Assembly (NCBI GenBank): GCA_019357535.2
Contig: CP079955.1
Coordinates: forward strand, 1,054,001 to 1,118,000
Direction: 5' to 3'
Source: Macrococcus sp. 19Msa1099
GTDB taxonomy: Bacteria; Bacillota; Bacilli; Staphylococcales; Staphylococcaceae
DNA: 64,000 nt
Positions 9,449 to 19,148 of the stretch are shown one piece after another. The notes under the pieces were generated by a model, which saw only the letters and a program-made list of their open reading frames with translations, was not told the DNA's origin and searched no databases. How positions within the stretch are numbered: position 1 is the stretch's first letter; every line of letters starts with the position of its first letter. The position numbers and the translations under genes are program-made.

Positions 9449-10230
9449 TAGAAATTCAGTTCCAGTGCATTTTGAATCGCATTCTGTTCGCGCTCATCAT
9501 CTAATTTGTCAATGATAGCTCGTTTTGCTGCACGCTCGACTGGCATCACTGTCGTTAGATCACAAAAATCTAGTAACGCACGTATTGAGCTCGCTTCTTC
9601 ACTAATTTGACCTTGACTCGCCATTGTAATTAAATCATGGTTAAACTTTATGATCTGATCGATTAACTGCTCATCTTCAAGTAATGTCTGTTCTTTAATT
9701 ACAGCTTTTAATATGTCACCAGAAATATAATCCATATCTATCACAACAAATCGGTTTTTCAATGCTTCGTTCATCGGTAATGTCCCTACATATCCGACAT
9801 TAATCGCAGCGATCACCTTAAAGTTTTCATGGGCTGTAATTACTTCTCCTGTAAAAGGATTTGTAATCGTCTTACGATAATCAAGAACACCATTTAAAAT
9901 TGGTAGAGTTTCAGGTTTTGCCATATTAATTTCGTCGATATAAAGAATATTACCTTCTCGCATCGCTTCAAGTACAGGCCCGTCAACAAAGACAATTTGA
10001 CTTTCTCCGTCTATATTTTCAATGGTCTTATATCCTAATAAGCTTTCTGCATCCAGATCGACAGAACAGTTGATGCTATTCATCTTTAACTTTAATTCAT
10101 CCTTTAAAGTTTCAGCTAATTTTGTTTTACCTGATCCTGTCGGCCCTTTTAGCAGTACATTTTTCTTCAGCTTCAACATGATCAATGCATCTTCTTTTAT
10201 ACTCGCATCACTATTTTGGTATTTAATCAT
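9448..10230 (-). CDS. yojN: MoxR-type AAA ATPase (YojN / NorQ-like)
   Basis: A 260-residue AAA+ ATPase with Walker A GPTGSGKT, Walker B ILYIDEIN and the sensor-1 region [10 protein letters not shown], typical of the MoxR/NorQ/GvpN group. The ATG at 10230 is chosen because GAAAGG lies 9 nt upstream; the ATG at 10239 directly abuts that site. It is coupled to the VWA protein downstream and very likely forms a chaperone-like complex with it. Which protein it matures is not shown by the context, since neither nitric oxide reductase nor gas vesicle genes are nearby. Confidence 0.85.
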   Translation of the reverse strand: MIKYQNSDASIKEDALIMLKLKKNVLLKGPTGSGKTKLAETLKDELKLKMNSINCSVDLDAESLLGYKTIENIDGESQIVFVDGPVLEAMREGNILYIDEINMAKPETLPILNGVLDYRKTITNPFTGEVITAHENFKVIAAINVGYVGTLPMNEALKNRFVVIDMDYISGDILKAVIKEQTLLEDEQLIDQIIKFNHDLITMASQGQISEEASSIRALLDFCDLTTVMPVERAAKRAIIDKLDDEREQNAIQNALELNF

Positions 10231-10263
10231 TATATTCATCCTTTCAAATTATCCCATAAAAAA

Positions 10264-10287
10264 ATAGAGGATTTGCATCCTCTATTA
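10264..10287 (-). terminator. Terminator downstream of the DUF6501-like gene
   Basis: AATAGAGGAT pairs with ATCCTCTATT over a TTGC loop, followed on the minus strand by a run of seven T. It lies in the leader of the yojN-yojO pair and could also attenuate that operon. Confidence 0.75.
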
Positions 10288-10387
10288 TACTATATTGTAT
10301 CCTTTTATTAAACGGGTCTGTACTATACCTCAATATTGAAGAACAAATAAATTAATCAAGCTGTATCATCTTTGTTATCAATCTGTA

Positions 10388-10594
10388 CTACTGTACTTCT
10401 TTAAAGTAATCTTTATAGTAGCCGCCTACTTTACCACTATTATCTCTGATATGATAATACTCTTCCGTTTCATTGACAACATCATAAACTTTTCCGACAG
10501 TCAGCATATCACTTACTTTATATTTTTTTGCATCTACATTAATAACTTCAACGTGCTTAATCGCTTCTTTGTTTTGCCATTCTTCATGTAACAT
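10388..10594 (-). CDS. Small conserved protein (DUF6501-like)
   Basis: A 68-residue soluble protein containing TVGKVYDVVNETEEYYHI and a C-terminal DNSGKVGGYYKDYF block. It resembles the short conserved staphylococcal proteins annotated as DUF6501; that name is from memory of the pattern and should be treated as likely, not certain. The ATG at 10594 has AAAGGAG 7 nt upstream; an ATG two codons earlier is too close to it. It appears to form a single-gene unit. Confidence 0.65.
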   Translation of the reverse strand: MLHEEWQNKEAIKHVEVINVDAKKYKVSDMLTVGKVYDVVNETEEYYHIRDNSGKVGGYYKDYFKEVQ

Positions 10595-10634
10595 AATCAT
10601 TCTCCTTTTATAATAATTTCTTGATATTTACTGC

Positions 10635-11486
10635 TTACAAATTAAAATCGGGTCTTGTACTTAATTCGAATACAATTCCGCATGGATCCTTAAAGAAGAT
10701 TGTCTTATAAAATTTGCGATCACTAATCTCTGAATGCGGAATATTAACAGATTCTAATCGTTTCTTATAATCAAATAATACTTCTTCAGTTACTGATATT
10801 CCCACCTGCTCAATATTCGCTGCGCGTTTCTTTTCTGATGCAGCACCTTGGACGACATGGATTTCTCCACCATTACCTCCATCGCCTGAAGTAAACACCT
10901 GAACATCATTATCAAATGCTGCTAGCTGATAACTAGATGTGTGCTTTAAGTCTAATACTTGTGTCAGTATACTGGATGTTAATAACCGATTTGAAGCATT
11001 AATCAGAACTGGCCCTAAACCGAGAATTTGATGAATCGCATCTACATTACTGTCATCATCAGGCTCCCCTAAAGGAATCCCTTTATTATGTTCATCAGAA
11101 ATGAGATATACGCATCTTCCGTCACAGTCGTAAAATGGTAATGCATGCTTGCCATTTAATTTAATGACGGTATCATATTTGATATTCATTTCGTCAAAAC
11201 GGAGTTTAAATACATAGAGGCTATAGTCCGTTGGTACTCTGAGTGAATAGGCATAAATTTCATCCGTTGTATATTTAACAAATAGAGGATTCACAACTTC
11301 TATTACAGACAGTAATGTTCCTGCATTGCCCTTATTGTCACCGAAATACAAGTTTTTCATCGCCGTATTTTCTATATTCTCAGTTTCCTTGAGTAGTTTA
11401 AATCCAAGTACCTTATTGTAGAAATTATAAAATCGCTGTATATCATGTGTAACAACCGTAACATGATGTAATCCATTCGTCTGCAT
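10635..11486 (-). CDS. VOC-superfamily ring-cleaving dioxygenase-like protein
   Basis: A 283-residue protein built of tandem vicinal-oxygen-chelate modules. It opens MQTNGLHHVTVVTHDIQRFYNFY (first His ligand in HHVT), and a later FKDPCGIVFELST holds the metal-binding Glu. The layout matches the MhqO/MhqE-type dioxygenases of Firmicutes that deal with quinones and catechols. The ATG at 11486 follows GGAGG; an earlier in-frame TTG lies before this site. A 13-bp palindrome around a TATAAT directly upstream suggests repressor control, as for MarR-type quinone sensors. The substrate is not known. Confidence 0.8.
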   Translation of the reverse strand: MQTNGLHHVTVVTHDIQRFYNFYNKVLGFKLLKETENIENTAMKNLYFGDNKGNAGTLLSVIEVVNPLFVKYTTDEIYAYSLRVPTDYSLYVFKLRFDEMNIKYDTVIKLNGKHALPFYDCDGRCVYLISDEHNKGIPLGEPDDDSNVDAIHQILGLGPVLINASNRLLTSSILTQVLDLKHTSSYQLAAFDNDVQVFTSGDGGNGGEIHVVQGAASEKKRAANIEQVGISVTEEVLFDYKKRLESVNIPHSEISDRKFYKTIFFKDPCGIVFELSTRPDFNL

Positions 11487-11505
11487 ATAAACCTCCAAAA
11501 AATAA

Positions 11506-11539
11506 GTCCACTATACATATTATACAATGTATAGTGGAC
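11506..11539 (-). promoter_or_regulatory. 13-bp palindrome enclosing a -10 box upstream of the VOC gene
   Basis: GTCCACTATACAT (11506-11518) and ATGTATAGTGGAC (11527-11539) form a perfect inverted repeat. The 8-nt spacer holds TATAAT on the minus strand (11519-11524). The right half lies where transcription would start and GGAGG follows shortly after. This is operator architecture, although the same hairpin followed by TTATTTTTT could instead end odhB transcription, or do both. Confidence 0.6.
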
Positions 11540-11554
11540 GAACGTAAATCAATA

Positions 11555-12790
11555 TTAGCTTTCAAGCAATAAATCTTCAGGGCTTTCGATCAGCTCTTTT
11601 ATTGTCTTTAAGAATCCGACAGCTTCTTTACCGTCGATGATTCTATGATCATAGCTTAATGCGATATACATCATCGGACGATTTTCCATACGTTCTTTAT
11701 CAATTGCAACAGGTCGAGTAACAATTGAATGCATACCTAAAATAGCTGCTTGTGTTCCGTTAATGATTGGCGTTGACATCAATGAACCGAATACCCCACC
11801 ATTTGTGATTGTAAATGATCCACCCATCATATCATCTAAGGACAGTTTCTTATCTCTCGCTTTGACGGCAAGGTCATAGATACTCCCTTCTATTTCAGCG
11901 AAGTTCTTCTTATCACAATCACGAACGACTGGTACTACTAATCCTTCTTCAGTAGAAACAGCGACACCAATATCATAGAATTGCTTTAAGATTAAGTCAT
12001 CTCCATCAATCTCAGCATTTACAGCAGGATATTTCTTGAGTGCTGCTACAACCGCTTTCGTAAAGAATGACATAAATCCTAGACGCGTTCCATCATGATC
12101 TTCCTGGAACTTATCTTTTTTACGCTTACGAAGTTCCATAACATTCGTCATATCTACCTCGTTGAATGTTGTTAACATCGCAGTATTGTTAGATACTTCC
12201 AGTAATTTCTTTGCGATAGTCTGACGACGACGAGACATCTTTTCTCTTATTATGGGTTTCTCCGGGTTAGATGCCGTTTGTTTTGGTGCTTCTGATTTTT
12301 GTGCAGGCGCTGATTGTGTATTTTTAACATCATGCGAACGAATAAGTCCTCGTGGATCTTTACTATTTACATCACTTAAATCAATACCATTTTCACGTGC
12401 ATAGCGTCGTGCAGATGGTGTAGCTACGATACGTTCTGATGATTTATCAGCAGCTTCCGTTTTCTCCTCAGATTTTACCTCTTCTTTAGATTCTGACTGC
12501 TCTTCAGGTGCTGATGTTTCTTGTTGAGACGCATCATTGGTAGCTTTTTGTGTTTCCCCAGCTTCAACAATTGCAATAACTGAACCTACTTCAACTGTAT
12601 CACCTTCAGCAGCTTTAAGCTCTGTAACAACCCCCGCTTCTTCTGAGATAACTTCAACATTCACTTTATCTGTTTCAAGTTCTACGATATTTTCGCCTTT
12701 TTCAACACTGTCTCCAACTTGTTTGAACCAAGTCGATATTGTACCTTCTGTAATTGATTCTGCTAATTCTGGAACTCTGATTTCAGCCAA
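11555..12790 (-). CDS. odhB: 2-oxoglutarate dehydrogenase E2, dihydrolipoyl succinyltransferase
   Basis: A 411-residue E2 core enzyme. The N-terminal lipoyl domain has the lipoylated Lys in [11 protein letters not shown] (about residue 42). A Ser/Glu/Lys-rich linker follows, then a peripheral subunit-binding domain ([19 protein letters not shown]) and a C-terminal catalytic domain ending with the active-site motif SYDHRIIDG. It transfers the succinyl group to CoA in the TCA cycle. It lies 13 nt after odhA and is co-transcribed with it. Confidence 0.95.
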   Translation of the reverse strand: MAEIRVPELAESITEGTISTWFKQVGDSVEKGENIVELETDKVNVEVISEEAGVVTELKAAEGDTVEVGSVIAIVEAGETQKATNDASQQETSAPEEQSESKEEVKSEEKTEAADKSSERIVATPSARRYARENGIDLSDVNSKDPRGLIRSHDVKNTQSAPAQKSEAPKQTASNPEKPIIREKMSRRRQTIAKKLLEVSNNTAMLTTFNEVDMTNVMELRKRKKDKFQEDHDGTRLGFMSFFTKAVVAALKKYPAVNAEIDGDDLILKQFYDIGVAVSTEEGLVVPVVRDCDKKNFAEIEGSIYDLAVKARDKKLSLDDMMGGSFTITNGGVFGSLMSTPIINGTQAAILGMHSIVTRPVAIDKERMENRPMMYIALSYDHRIIDGKEAVGFLKTIKELIESPEDLLLES

Positions 12791-12803
12791 TTTAATTTCC
12801 CCC

Positions 12804-15578
12804 TTAAATGTTTAACGCTTCGCTAATAAGTTTTGATTGTACGATTTTATGAATTTCATTATCACCTTCAGCTGGTGCTGCACGATGTGGTCGCCCATAA
12901 TATGATAATTTTACCTTAGCAGGCTTAATGTTATTTAATAATGGATAAATATAATGCCATGAACCTTGATTCTTCGGTTCTTCCTGTACGAAACCGATTT
13001 CTGTTAATCCTTTTAGATCATCTATAATCGCTTTAATATCTTGTTCTGGGAACGGATAAATCTGCTCAAGGCGAATGACATGAACTTCGTCATTTGGATT
13101 TTTAGTAAGCTCTGTCATAAGGTCCACAGCAACCTTACCACTTGCAATTAAGAGTTTCTTAACTTTTGTCTTCTTGTATTCACTAGAAATAATCGCTTTA
13201 AAGCCGCCTTCAGTGAATTTCTCAATCGTATCAGAAACAAAATTATTACGTAATAAGCTTTTTGGGCTCATTATTACAAGAGGACGCATTCTGTCTGTTC
13301 CTAAATATTGAGCTTGACGTCTTAATAAATGGAAATAGTTTGCCGTACTCGATAGATTCGCAACTGTCCAGTTGTGTTCAGCTGCTAGTTGTAAGAATCG
13401 CTCCAATCTAGCAGAAGAGTGCTCTGGACCTTGTCCTTCATATGCATGCGGGAGCAATAATGTAAGACCACTTTTTTCTCCCCATTTTGCTTCAGCACTA
13501 CTAATGAAATTATCAAAGATCATTTGCGCCATATTAGCAAAGTCACCATACTGCGCTTCCCAAACCGCTAAAGCTTTATTGTTTTGCAGGTTATATCCAT
13601 ATTCAAATCCAACAACAGCCGCTTCTGATAACGGTGAGTTGTGAATATCGAATGAACTTTGGGCACCTTCAATGTGTTGTAAAGGGATATACTTATCACC
13701 ATTCTTAACATCATGGAGTACTGCGTGACGGTGTGCAAATGTTCCACGTTCAGCATCCTGCCCAGTATGTCGTACTGGATTACCATCTTGAATAATTGTT
13801 CCATAAGCTAAAAGTTCTGCATGACCCCAGTCAACAAGTCCATCCTTCGTAAATGGATCATTACGTCTCTCTAAAATCTTCTGCAGCTTATTGAACACTG
13901 TGAATTCTTCTGGCGTTGATAACATATCCTCATTTAACTGTTTCAACTGTTCTAATGCTACACCTGTATCTAATTTTTCATATCCAGCTTCAACAGCTTC
14001 CGGCATTTGCATCTCACTGTCATTATTGACTGAAGATTTATCAATTGCATCATGAGCTGAACGAAGTCTGGAAGCTACATCTTCAAAGATTGCATTCATT
14101 TCATCCTCAGTAATTACGGAAGCTTCAACTAGTGACTTACCATATAGAATTTCTATACTTGGATGACCTTTAACCTCTTTATACAGCATTGGATTCGTCA
14201 CTGTAGGTTCATCCATTTCATTATGTCCGTAACGTCGGTAACCTACAAGATCAATAACGAAATCTTTATTGAATTTCTGTCGATAAGCCATCGCAAGTTC
14301 AATTGCTTCGATACATGCTTCCAGATCATCAGCATTAACATGGATGATTGGTAAATCGTAGCCCTTAGCAACATCTGTAGCATATGTAGTTGAACGTGAA
14401 TCATAAGATTCTGTTGTAAAACCTACACGGTTATTTGTAATGATGTGCAGTGATCCTCCAACTGAATACCCCTTAAGATTACTTAAGTTCATACTTTCGA
14501 AGTTGATACCTTGACCCGGAAATGCTGCATCACCATGTATTAACACAGCAAGTGCTTTATTAAAGTCCTGTTCTGGTTTATTGACACCATCTGTAACTTC
14601 CTGTACCGCTCTTGTCTTTCCTAGTACAACGGGCGCAACTATTTCAAGATGAGACGGGTTGTTTGCTAAAGAAATGGTCTGCGTTTTACCAAAGCGTGTC
14701 GTTGTTTTTGTACCACCTAGATGATATTTAACATCCCCAGTCCATCCTTTTGTGACAACTAGAGAACCATCTTCAGGAAGGAACTTCATTGGATCAGTAT
14801 GCATAAATTCTGAAAGCATCATTTCGTATGGTTTTTCAAGGATATGTGTCAGAACGTTTAGTCGACCGCGATGTGCCATTCCAATTTCAATGTCCTGAAT
14901 ATTATTTTCACTGGCAAACTTTATAACATTCTCAAGCATTGGTACAAGCGCATCTACCCCTTCAATAGAGAAACGTTTTGCACCGACGAAATTCTTATGG
15001 ATATACTTTTCAAAGCCTTCTACACGTGCGACGCTTTTAAGCAATTCAACTTTCTCTTCTTTACTGAAATCTCTTTTTACCTTACTTTCAATTGTAGTTT
15101 TCAGCCACTCGCGTTCCTCACTATTGTTGATATGAGAAACTTCATAAGCAATCGGACCTTGATAAGTCTGCTGCATTTCAGTAACTGCTTCAAAAGCATT
15201 GTTTAATCTTTCTCCATAATGCTCAGAAACAAGAGAAGCAGGTAACTGCTTTAATACTTCTTCAGAAAGTCCGAAATCTTCTACAGAAAGCTTGAGATGC
15301 TGATCACGCTTCGGTTTATATAAGGGATAAATATCAGCTTTTAGATGCCCGTACTGTCTGATATTATCTACAAGGCGCATCAATCTCTTGATGATATCTG
15401 CGTCTGTATTACCTATTCCAGAATTCCCCTTACTCCCCTGAATATTAGAAAACAGTTCCTGTAGTTCATCAGAGACTGATGAAGGATCATTTTGATATTG
15501 ATCGAACATTTCAAGAAGTATTCCTAAATTTGTACCAAATCTAGGAGGTGCTTCTTCTAGGTTCTTACCTTTTGTCAT
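12804..15578 (-). CDS. odhA: 2-oxoglutarate dehydrogenase E1 component
   Basis: A 924-residue thiamine-diphosphate enzyme that decarboxylates 2-oxoglutarate and passes the succinyl group to the lipoyl arm of Odh[22 protein letters not shown] and the pyrimidine-domain block around [12 protein letters not shown] are E1o signatures. The ATG at 15578 is used because GGAGGG lies 7 nt upstream; a longer frame from 15593 would include that site. A cre-like sequence lies between the probable promoter and the start, in line with carbon catabolite repression of TCA genes. Confidence 0.95.
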   Translation of the reverse strand: MTKGKNLEEAPPRFGTNLGILLEMFDQYQNDPSSVSDELQELFSNIQGSKGNSGIGNTDADIIKRLMRLVDNIRQYGHLKADIYPLYKPKRDQHLKLSVEDFGLSEEVLKQLPASLVSEHYGERLNNAFEAVTEMQQTYQGPIAYEVSHINNSEEREWLKTTIESKVKRDFSKEEKVELLKSVARVEGFEKYIHKNFVGAKRFSIEGVDALVPMLENVIKFASENNIQDIEIGMAHRGRLNVLTHILEKPYEMMLSEFMHTDPMKFLPEDGSLVVTKGWTGDVKYHLGGTKTTTRFGKTQTISLANNPSHLEIVAPVVLGKTRAVQEVTDGVNKPEQDFNKALAVLIHGDAAFPGQGINFESMNLSNLKGYSVGGSLHIITNNRVGFTTESYDSRSTTYATDVAKGYDLPIIHVNADDLEACIEAIELAMAYRQKFNKDFVIDLVGYRRYGHNEMDEPTVTNPMLYKEVKGHPSIEILYGKSLVEASVITEDEMNAIFEDVASRLRSAHDAIDKSSVNNDSEMQMPEAVEAGYEKLDTGVALEQLKQLNEDMLSTPEEFTVFNKLQKILERRNDPFTKDGLVDWGHAELLAYGTIIQDGNPVRHTGQDAERGTFAHRHAVLHDVKNGDKYIPLQHIEGAQSSFDIHNSPLSEAAVVGFEYGYNLQNNKALAVWEAQYGDFANMAQMIFDNFISSAEAKWGEKSGLTLLLPHAYEGQGPEHSSARLERFLQLAAEHNWTVANLSSTANYFHLLRRQAQYLGTDRMRPLVIMSPKSLLRNNFVSDTIEKFTEGGFKAIISSEYKKTKVKKLLIASGKVAVDLMTELTKNPNDEVHVIRLEQIYPFPEQDIKAIIDDLKGLTEIGFVQEEPKNQGSWHYIYPLLNNIKPAKVKLSYYGRPHRAAPAEGDNEIHKIVQSKLISEALNI

Positions 15579-15597
15579 GGTTCCACCCTCCATTTTT

Positions 15598-15611
15598 ATA
15601 AAACGTTTACA
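15598..15611. promoter_or_regulatory. Candidate cre (CcpA) site upstream of odhA
   Basis: On the minus strand TGTAAACGTTTTAT matches TGNAANCGNWNNCA at all fixed positions except the final CA. It lies 20-33 nt upstream of the odhA start, so bound CcpA could act as a roadblock. Confidence 0.5.
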
Positions 15612-15671
15612 TTTTTATTTTAACAAAGCAAAGCATGAAATTAAAGAGGTAAAACATAACTTTGTGAAATA

Positions 15672-17042
15672 TTATGAGCGAATTGGTAGCTGTATCTTAA
15701 CTTTTGTATAGACATGTAATTCACTTTCAATAGAAACAGTACCTGAATACGTCTCAATCAATTTCTTTGCAATCGACAGACCAAGTCCATTTCCACCTTT
15801 AGAGCGTGCACGTGATTTATCTACACGATAGAACCTGTCAAAAATATTCAGCAGATCTTCTTCAGGAATACCGATACCATAATCTATGATTTCGATTTGT
15901 GCGAATTTATTTTTTTTTGTTGTCCTAACAATAATGTGTTTATTTTTCTCATCATATTTAATCGCATTATCTAAAAATATCGTTAATATCTGTTCAAAAT
16001 GAAATCGATTAATCGTCAGTCTGATCAATTTTTCCGAACTATGGAAATCAAAAGTGTATTCAGATTTTAATTGCGAGAAGGCATTAATTCTTGACTTTAT
16101 TTCTTCATTAATATCAATTACTTCTTGCGGCGAAGACTCAACCAGCGACAAATCTTTCGATAAAATTAATAGTTCTTCAACGAGTTTATTGATTCTAGCC
16201 ATTTCTTCAATAGATATCGATAAAGATTCTTCAAGTACTTCCGGTTTATTCTTGCCCCATCTCTTTATAAGATTAAGATGGCCATTGATAATCTGTAATG
16301 GTGTTCTAAGTTCATGTGATGCGTCTTCAACAAACTGTTTTTGTTGGTCAAATGACTGCTCAAGCTGTGTCATCATCTCATTGAAAGTTTCAATGAGATC
16401 ATTTGTTTCATGATATTGAGTTGAAAAAGCGAGTTTATTTTGAAAGCCATCTCTTTTTATCCGTTTCATCTGTTCAGCAATCATACGAATAGGTTTCGTA
16501 ATCTGGCCTGAGAACACATAGCTTAGCATGGCCGTCAAAAATAGTGCGGTTAAACTGGAGAAGCTGCTGATAATGATTAAGAATTCGATGACATCGTCAT
16601 GGTTTTTTAAAGAGTGCACTAATACAACATAGCCATGAAAGTTGGCATTATTAAGTGGTGAATACATAACGATATAATTTTTGCCTTGATGTACTTCGTC
16701 TTTAGATATTATCTTAGTTGTTGGATTGAATGCGATATCAACCTTCTCCGCAGATTGACCCGAAATACTGAAAAGCTGTTCTCCTTGCCTATTAAAATAA
16801 ACAAACGTATCACTCGACGATAGAGATCTACTAAGATCATCAATCTTCAATTCCGCAATATTTTTAGTAGCCATAATCACTGATATATCAGACAAGCTTC
16901 TTTTTGCTATTTCAGCTTCCTGCTCCTTTTGATAAACACCGATCAGATAAATGATTAAGAAGCTAAAGAGCATGAAAACGATAAATGAAATTGTCGTTGT
17001 AAGCAGCATCCACTTAATTCTTAAAGACTGTGATACCTTCAT
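15672..17042 (-). CDS. arlS: Sensor histidine kinase ArlS
   Basis: A 456-residue membrane kinase. There are two membrane segments (about 10-33 and 150-173) flanking an extracytoplasmic sensor, then a HAMP domain, a dimerisation domain with the phospho-His in [13 protein letters not shown], and a catalytic domain with N-, G1- ([12 protein letters not shown]) and G2-boxes ([13 protein letters not shown]). It overlaps arlR by 4 nt. Together they form the staphylococcal ArlRS system, which controls adhesion, autolysis and virulence genes in S. aureus. The assignment is supported by the position between odhA and pgpB. Confidence 0.93.
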   Translation of the reverse strand: MKVSQSLRIKWMLLTTTISFIVFMLFSFLIIYLIGVYQKEQEAEIAKRSLSDISVIMATKNIAELKIDDLSRSLSSSDTFVYFNRQGEQLFSISGQSAEKVDIAFNPTTKIISKDEVHQGKNYIVMYSPLNNANFHGYVVLVHSLKNHDDVIEFLIIISSFSSLTALFLTAMLSYVFSGQITKPIRMIAEQMKRIKRDGFQNKLAFSTQYHETNDLIETFNEMMTQLEQSFDQQKQFVEDASHELRTPLQIINGHLNLIKRWGKNKPEVLEESLSISIEEMARINKLVEELLILSKDLSLVESSPQEVIDINEEIKSRINAFSQLKSEYTFDFHSSEKLIRLTINRFHFEQILTIFLDNAIKYDEKNKHIIVRTTKKNKFAQIEIIDYGIGIPEEDLLNIFDRFYRVDKSRARSKGGNGLGLSIAKKLIETYSGTVSIESELHVYTKVKIQLPIRS

Positions 17043-17710
17043 CGAATAACATACCCTACACCGCGAACAGTTTCTATCAGTTGATGCTGACCAAAAGGTT
17101 TCAGTTTGTTTCTTAAGTAACGGATGTAAACATCTACGACATTTGTTTCTACCTCATTGTCATAGCCCCATATAGCTGTAAGCACTTTTTCTCTTGTCAT
17201 AACATGTCTCTTATTCATCGCAAGTAATTTCAGCAGTTCAAATTCAGTTTTAGTCAGCTCGATAAGCTGATTATCACACGAGACAGTAAACGCCTCCTTA
17301 TCAATCTGGAGGTTTCCTACAACAAGCAGATGTTCACCATCATATTCATTCTTATTGCGACGGAGTAATGCTCTTAATCTCGCTAACAATTCTTCAATAT
17401 CAAATGGTTTAACGATATAATCATCTGCACCGTAGTCAAGCCCTATTACTTTGTCATATGTCTCACCTTTTGCAGTAATCATGATTACAGGCGTGTCCTT
17501 TTCACTTCTAAGTTTTCTACAAACTTCAAGTCCATTGAGTTTAGGCAGCATTATATCGAGTAATATACAATCATATTCCGAGCTAAGTGCCTCTTGCAGA
17601 CCATTTTCTCCATCATACATTACAGTTACATCGTAAGATTCATGTGTGAGCTCCAGCTCGATAAACCTCGCTAAGTTCGCTTCATCTTCAACTACTAGAA
17701 TACGTTTCAT
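17039..17710 (-). CDS. arlR: Response regulator ArlR (OmpR family)
   Basis: A 223-residue regulator with an N-terminal receiver domain and a C-terminal winged-helix DNA-binding domain ending [12 protein letters not shown]. Receiver features are acidic residues VEDE near the start, phospho-acceptor Asp in LLDIMLP (about residue 52), and Lys in IVKPFD. It overlaps and precedes arlS, so both proteins are made together. It starts 11 nt downstream of the acetyltransferase gene and may share its transcript. Confidence 0.93.
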   Translation of the reverse strand: MKRILVVEDEANLARFIELELTHESYDVTVMYDGENGLQEALSSEYDCILLDIMLPKLNGLEVCRKLRSEKDTPVIMITAKGETYDKVIGLDYGADDYIVKPFDIEELLARLRALLRRNKNEYDGEHLLVVGNLQIDKEAFTVSCDNQLIELTKTEFELLKLLAMNKRHVMTREKVLTAIWGYDNEVETNVVDVYIRYLRNKLKPFGQHQLIETVRGVGYVIR

Positions 17711-17721
17711 CGGGACACTTC

Positions 17722-18318
17722 CTATGTTAAATATTTCTTTTGAATTTCTTGTATCTTTTTCTTTACATCAGGCCACTCATCATCAATGACAGAATAAATG
17801 ATCAAATTTCTTCTAACACCATGTAAATTGCGCTCCTTACGTATCACACCTTCTTTTTGGAAACCAAGTCTTTCGATCGCTCTATTTGATCTCTCGTTAC
17901 GTTCATCCGCTTTAATCTGTACACGTACCATATTAAGTGTCTCAAAACAGAATTCGAGCAATAAATATTTACTATCAGTATTTACAAAGGTTTTCTGAGC
18001 TTTTACACCAAACCAGGTCGTTCCGATTTCACAGGCATCATTCTCATAGTCAATATCTTTAATGCGTGTGGACCCCACTACTTCATTCGTTGCTTTCAGT
18101 ACTACGATAAAAGGAATAGACTTCAACGTTTCTCTAAGATGGACTGCATCGATCACCCATTGCTCCATAAGATCCATACTGGTGGCCTGAAACAACATAT
18201 AGCTCCAGATGGATTCGTGATTGATTTCATGAAGGTCTTTTGCATGCTCAATCTGCATCGGAATTAATTTTATTCTGTCATTTTCCAGTACAAGTGATTC
18301 AAATGTATGTATGCTCAA
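17722..18318 (-). CDS. GNAT-family acetyltransferase (RimJ/RimL-like)
   Basis: A 198-residue N-acyltransferase of the RimJ/RimL-like GNAT group. [20 protein letters not shown] and [20 protein letters not shown] cover the acetyl-CoA-binding region and the following helix. A TTG at 18318 is used as start because GAGG lies 8 nt upstream and no ATG with a ribosome binding site is close. The target (ribosomal protein N-terminus, peptide or small molecule) cannot be told from sequence. It lies just upstream of arlR. Confidence 0.8.
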   Translation of the reverse strand: MSIHTFESLVLENDRIKLIPMQIEHAKDLHEINHESIWSYMLFQATSMDLMEQWVIDAVHLRETLKSIPFIVVLKATNEVVGSTRIKDIDYENDACEIGTTWFGVKAQKTFVNTDSKYLLLEFCFETLNMVRVQIKADERNERSNRAIERLGFQKEGVIRKERNLHGVRRNLIIYSVIDDEWPDVKKKIQEIQKKYLT

Positions 18319-18401
18319 TTCAATTACCTCATATCATTAATTTATAAAAAAATAATACCACAAAAAGTTTAAAATTAGCTATTTTTTAGAAAGGAACAAT
18401 A

Positions 18402-18434
18402 AAAAGCACCTGACCGGGCAAGTCAGGTGCTTTT
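18402..18434 (-). terminator. Terminator of the IsrR-like RNA
   Basis: A perfect 13-bp stem, 18402-18414 with 18422-18434 (AAAAGCACCTGAC / GTCAGGTGCTTTT), with loop CGGGCAA. The A/T ends give T tracts in both directions. Confidence 0.9.
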
Positions 18435-18484
18435 GGGCATAAAAGGGGGTGAAAATGCTCATCAGAGGGGGAACTCTATTTAAA

Positions 18485-18499
18485 TGAGAATCATTTTCA
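18485..18499. promoter_or_regulatory. Fur-like box at the start of the IsrR-like RNA
   Basis: TGAGAATCATTTTCA is a 7-1-7 inverted repeat matching TGATAATNATTATCA except for one symmetrical pair. It overlaps the expected transcription start. Confidence 0.75.
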
Positions 18500-18505
18500 T
18501 TTATT

Positions 18506-18533
18506 ATTATACCTTATTGAGAACGATTGTCAA
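18506..18533 (-). promoter_or_regulatory. Promoter of the IsrR-like RNA with a second Fur-like box
   Basis: On the minus strand -35 TTGACA (18528-18533) and -10 TATAAT (18506-18511) are 16 nt apart. The -35 lies inside the last codons of pgpB. TGAGAACGATTGTCA (18518-18532), a weaker 7-1-7 Fur-like box, covers the -35, so Fur could block at two points. Confidence 0.75.
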
Positions 18534-19137
18534 TTACTTTATCTAAAATTAATTGTGATAATAATATACAAACGACTCCTCCAATTATCCCAGCAATAAT
18601 ATCAGTCGGATAATGTACGCCAAGATAAACTCTACTACTTGAAATCATAAGGATAGCAAACACACACATACCGATTAAATAAGGCTTAAAGGAGCTATCC
18701 GAATGGTTTTTAATCAAGATTGCCAGACTACCGAAAAACGCACAAGATCCCATAGCATGGCCACTTGGAAAACTAAATCCTGTAATATCTATAAGACGCA
18801 ATAATGTCGGTCTCTCTCTATCAAAGATATTTTTCAGCAGAGGATTAAGCACGCCAGACAAGATCATAGATAATGCGAAGAATAGCGCATCTATTTTTAA
18901 CCTTTTAAGCAGAAGATAACATACTATGAGTAAAGACAGCAGAATCATAGACCAGACCTCACCGATCTTTGTGAACCCGAGCATAATTGTAGTTGTAATG
19001 AAACTTTCTGAAGAATATATAAATTCATAGACTTCATTATCAATCCATTTTCCAATGCGTGATTCATGGAAAAATGCAATCAATCCAAAGATAAAACTGA
19101 ATATTAATATCAACAAAATTCTTTTCGCCTGAGACAT
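18514..19137 (-). CDS. pgpB: PAP2-family membrane phosphatase (PgpB-like)
   Basis: A 207-residue membrane phosphatase with about six hydrophobic segments. The three PAP2 motifs are present: KNIFDRERP, FPSGHAMGS and SSRVYLGVHYPTDIIAG. It probably dephosphorylates a polyprenyl pyrophosphate or phosphatidylglycerophosphate at the membrane. The start has AAGGAG upstream. It follows murG by 11 nt in an operon devoted to wall lipid steps. The IsrR-like promoter begins within its 3' end. Confidence 0.88.
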   Translation of the reverse strand: MSQAKRILLILIFSFIFGLIAFFHESRIGKWIDNEVYEFIYSSESFITTTIMLGFTKIGEVWSMILLSLLIVCYLLLKRLKIDALFFALSMILSGVLNPLLKNIFDRERPTLLRLIDITGFSFPSGHAMGSCAFFGSLAILIKNHSDSSFKPYLIGMCVFAILMISSSRVYLGVHYPTDIIAGIIGGVVCILLSQLILDKVIDNRSQ

Positions 19138-19148
19138 AATTCTACTCC

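Larger units (their letters stand above)
18395..18499 (-). ncRNA. isrR: Candidate Fur-regulated sRNA, IsrR-like (iron-sparing response)
   Basis: A promoter (TTGACA, 16 nt, TATAAT) is followed by about 100 nt with no plausible coding frame, ending in a strong terminator. Two Fur-like boxes cover the -35 and the start site. The predicted RNA has short single-stranded C-rich stretches: CCCCC at 18467-18471 in a small AGAG/CTCT hairpin loop, CCCCC at 18445-18449, CCC at 18435-18437 and another CCC in the terminator loop. Staphylococcal IsrR (S596), a Fur-repressed RNA that pairs through C-rich loops with the G-rich ribosome binding sites of iron-using proteins, sits between arlR and pgpB, and so does this one. 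Homology is inferred from location and architecture. Confidence 0.75.

Noticed and set aside
13372-13644. Plus-strand frames opposite odhA
   Set aside because: They are shadows of a well-conserved coding gene, with no start signals.
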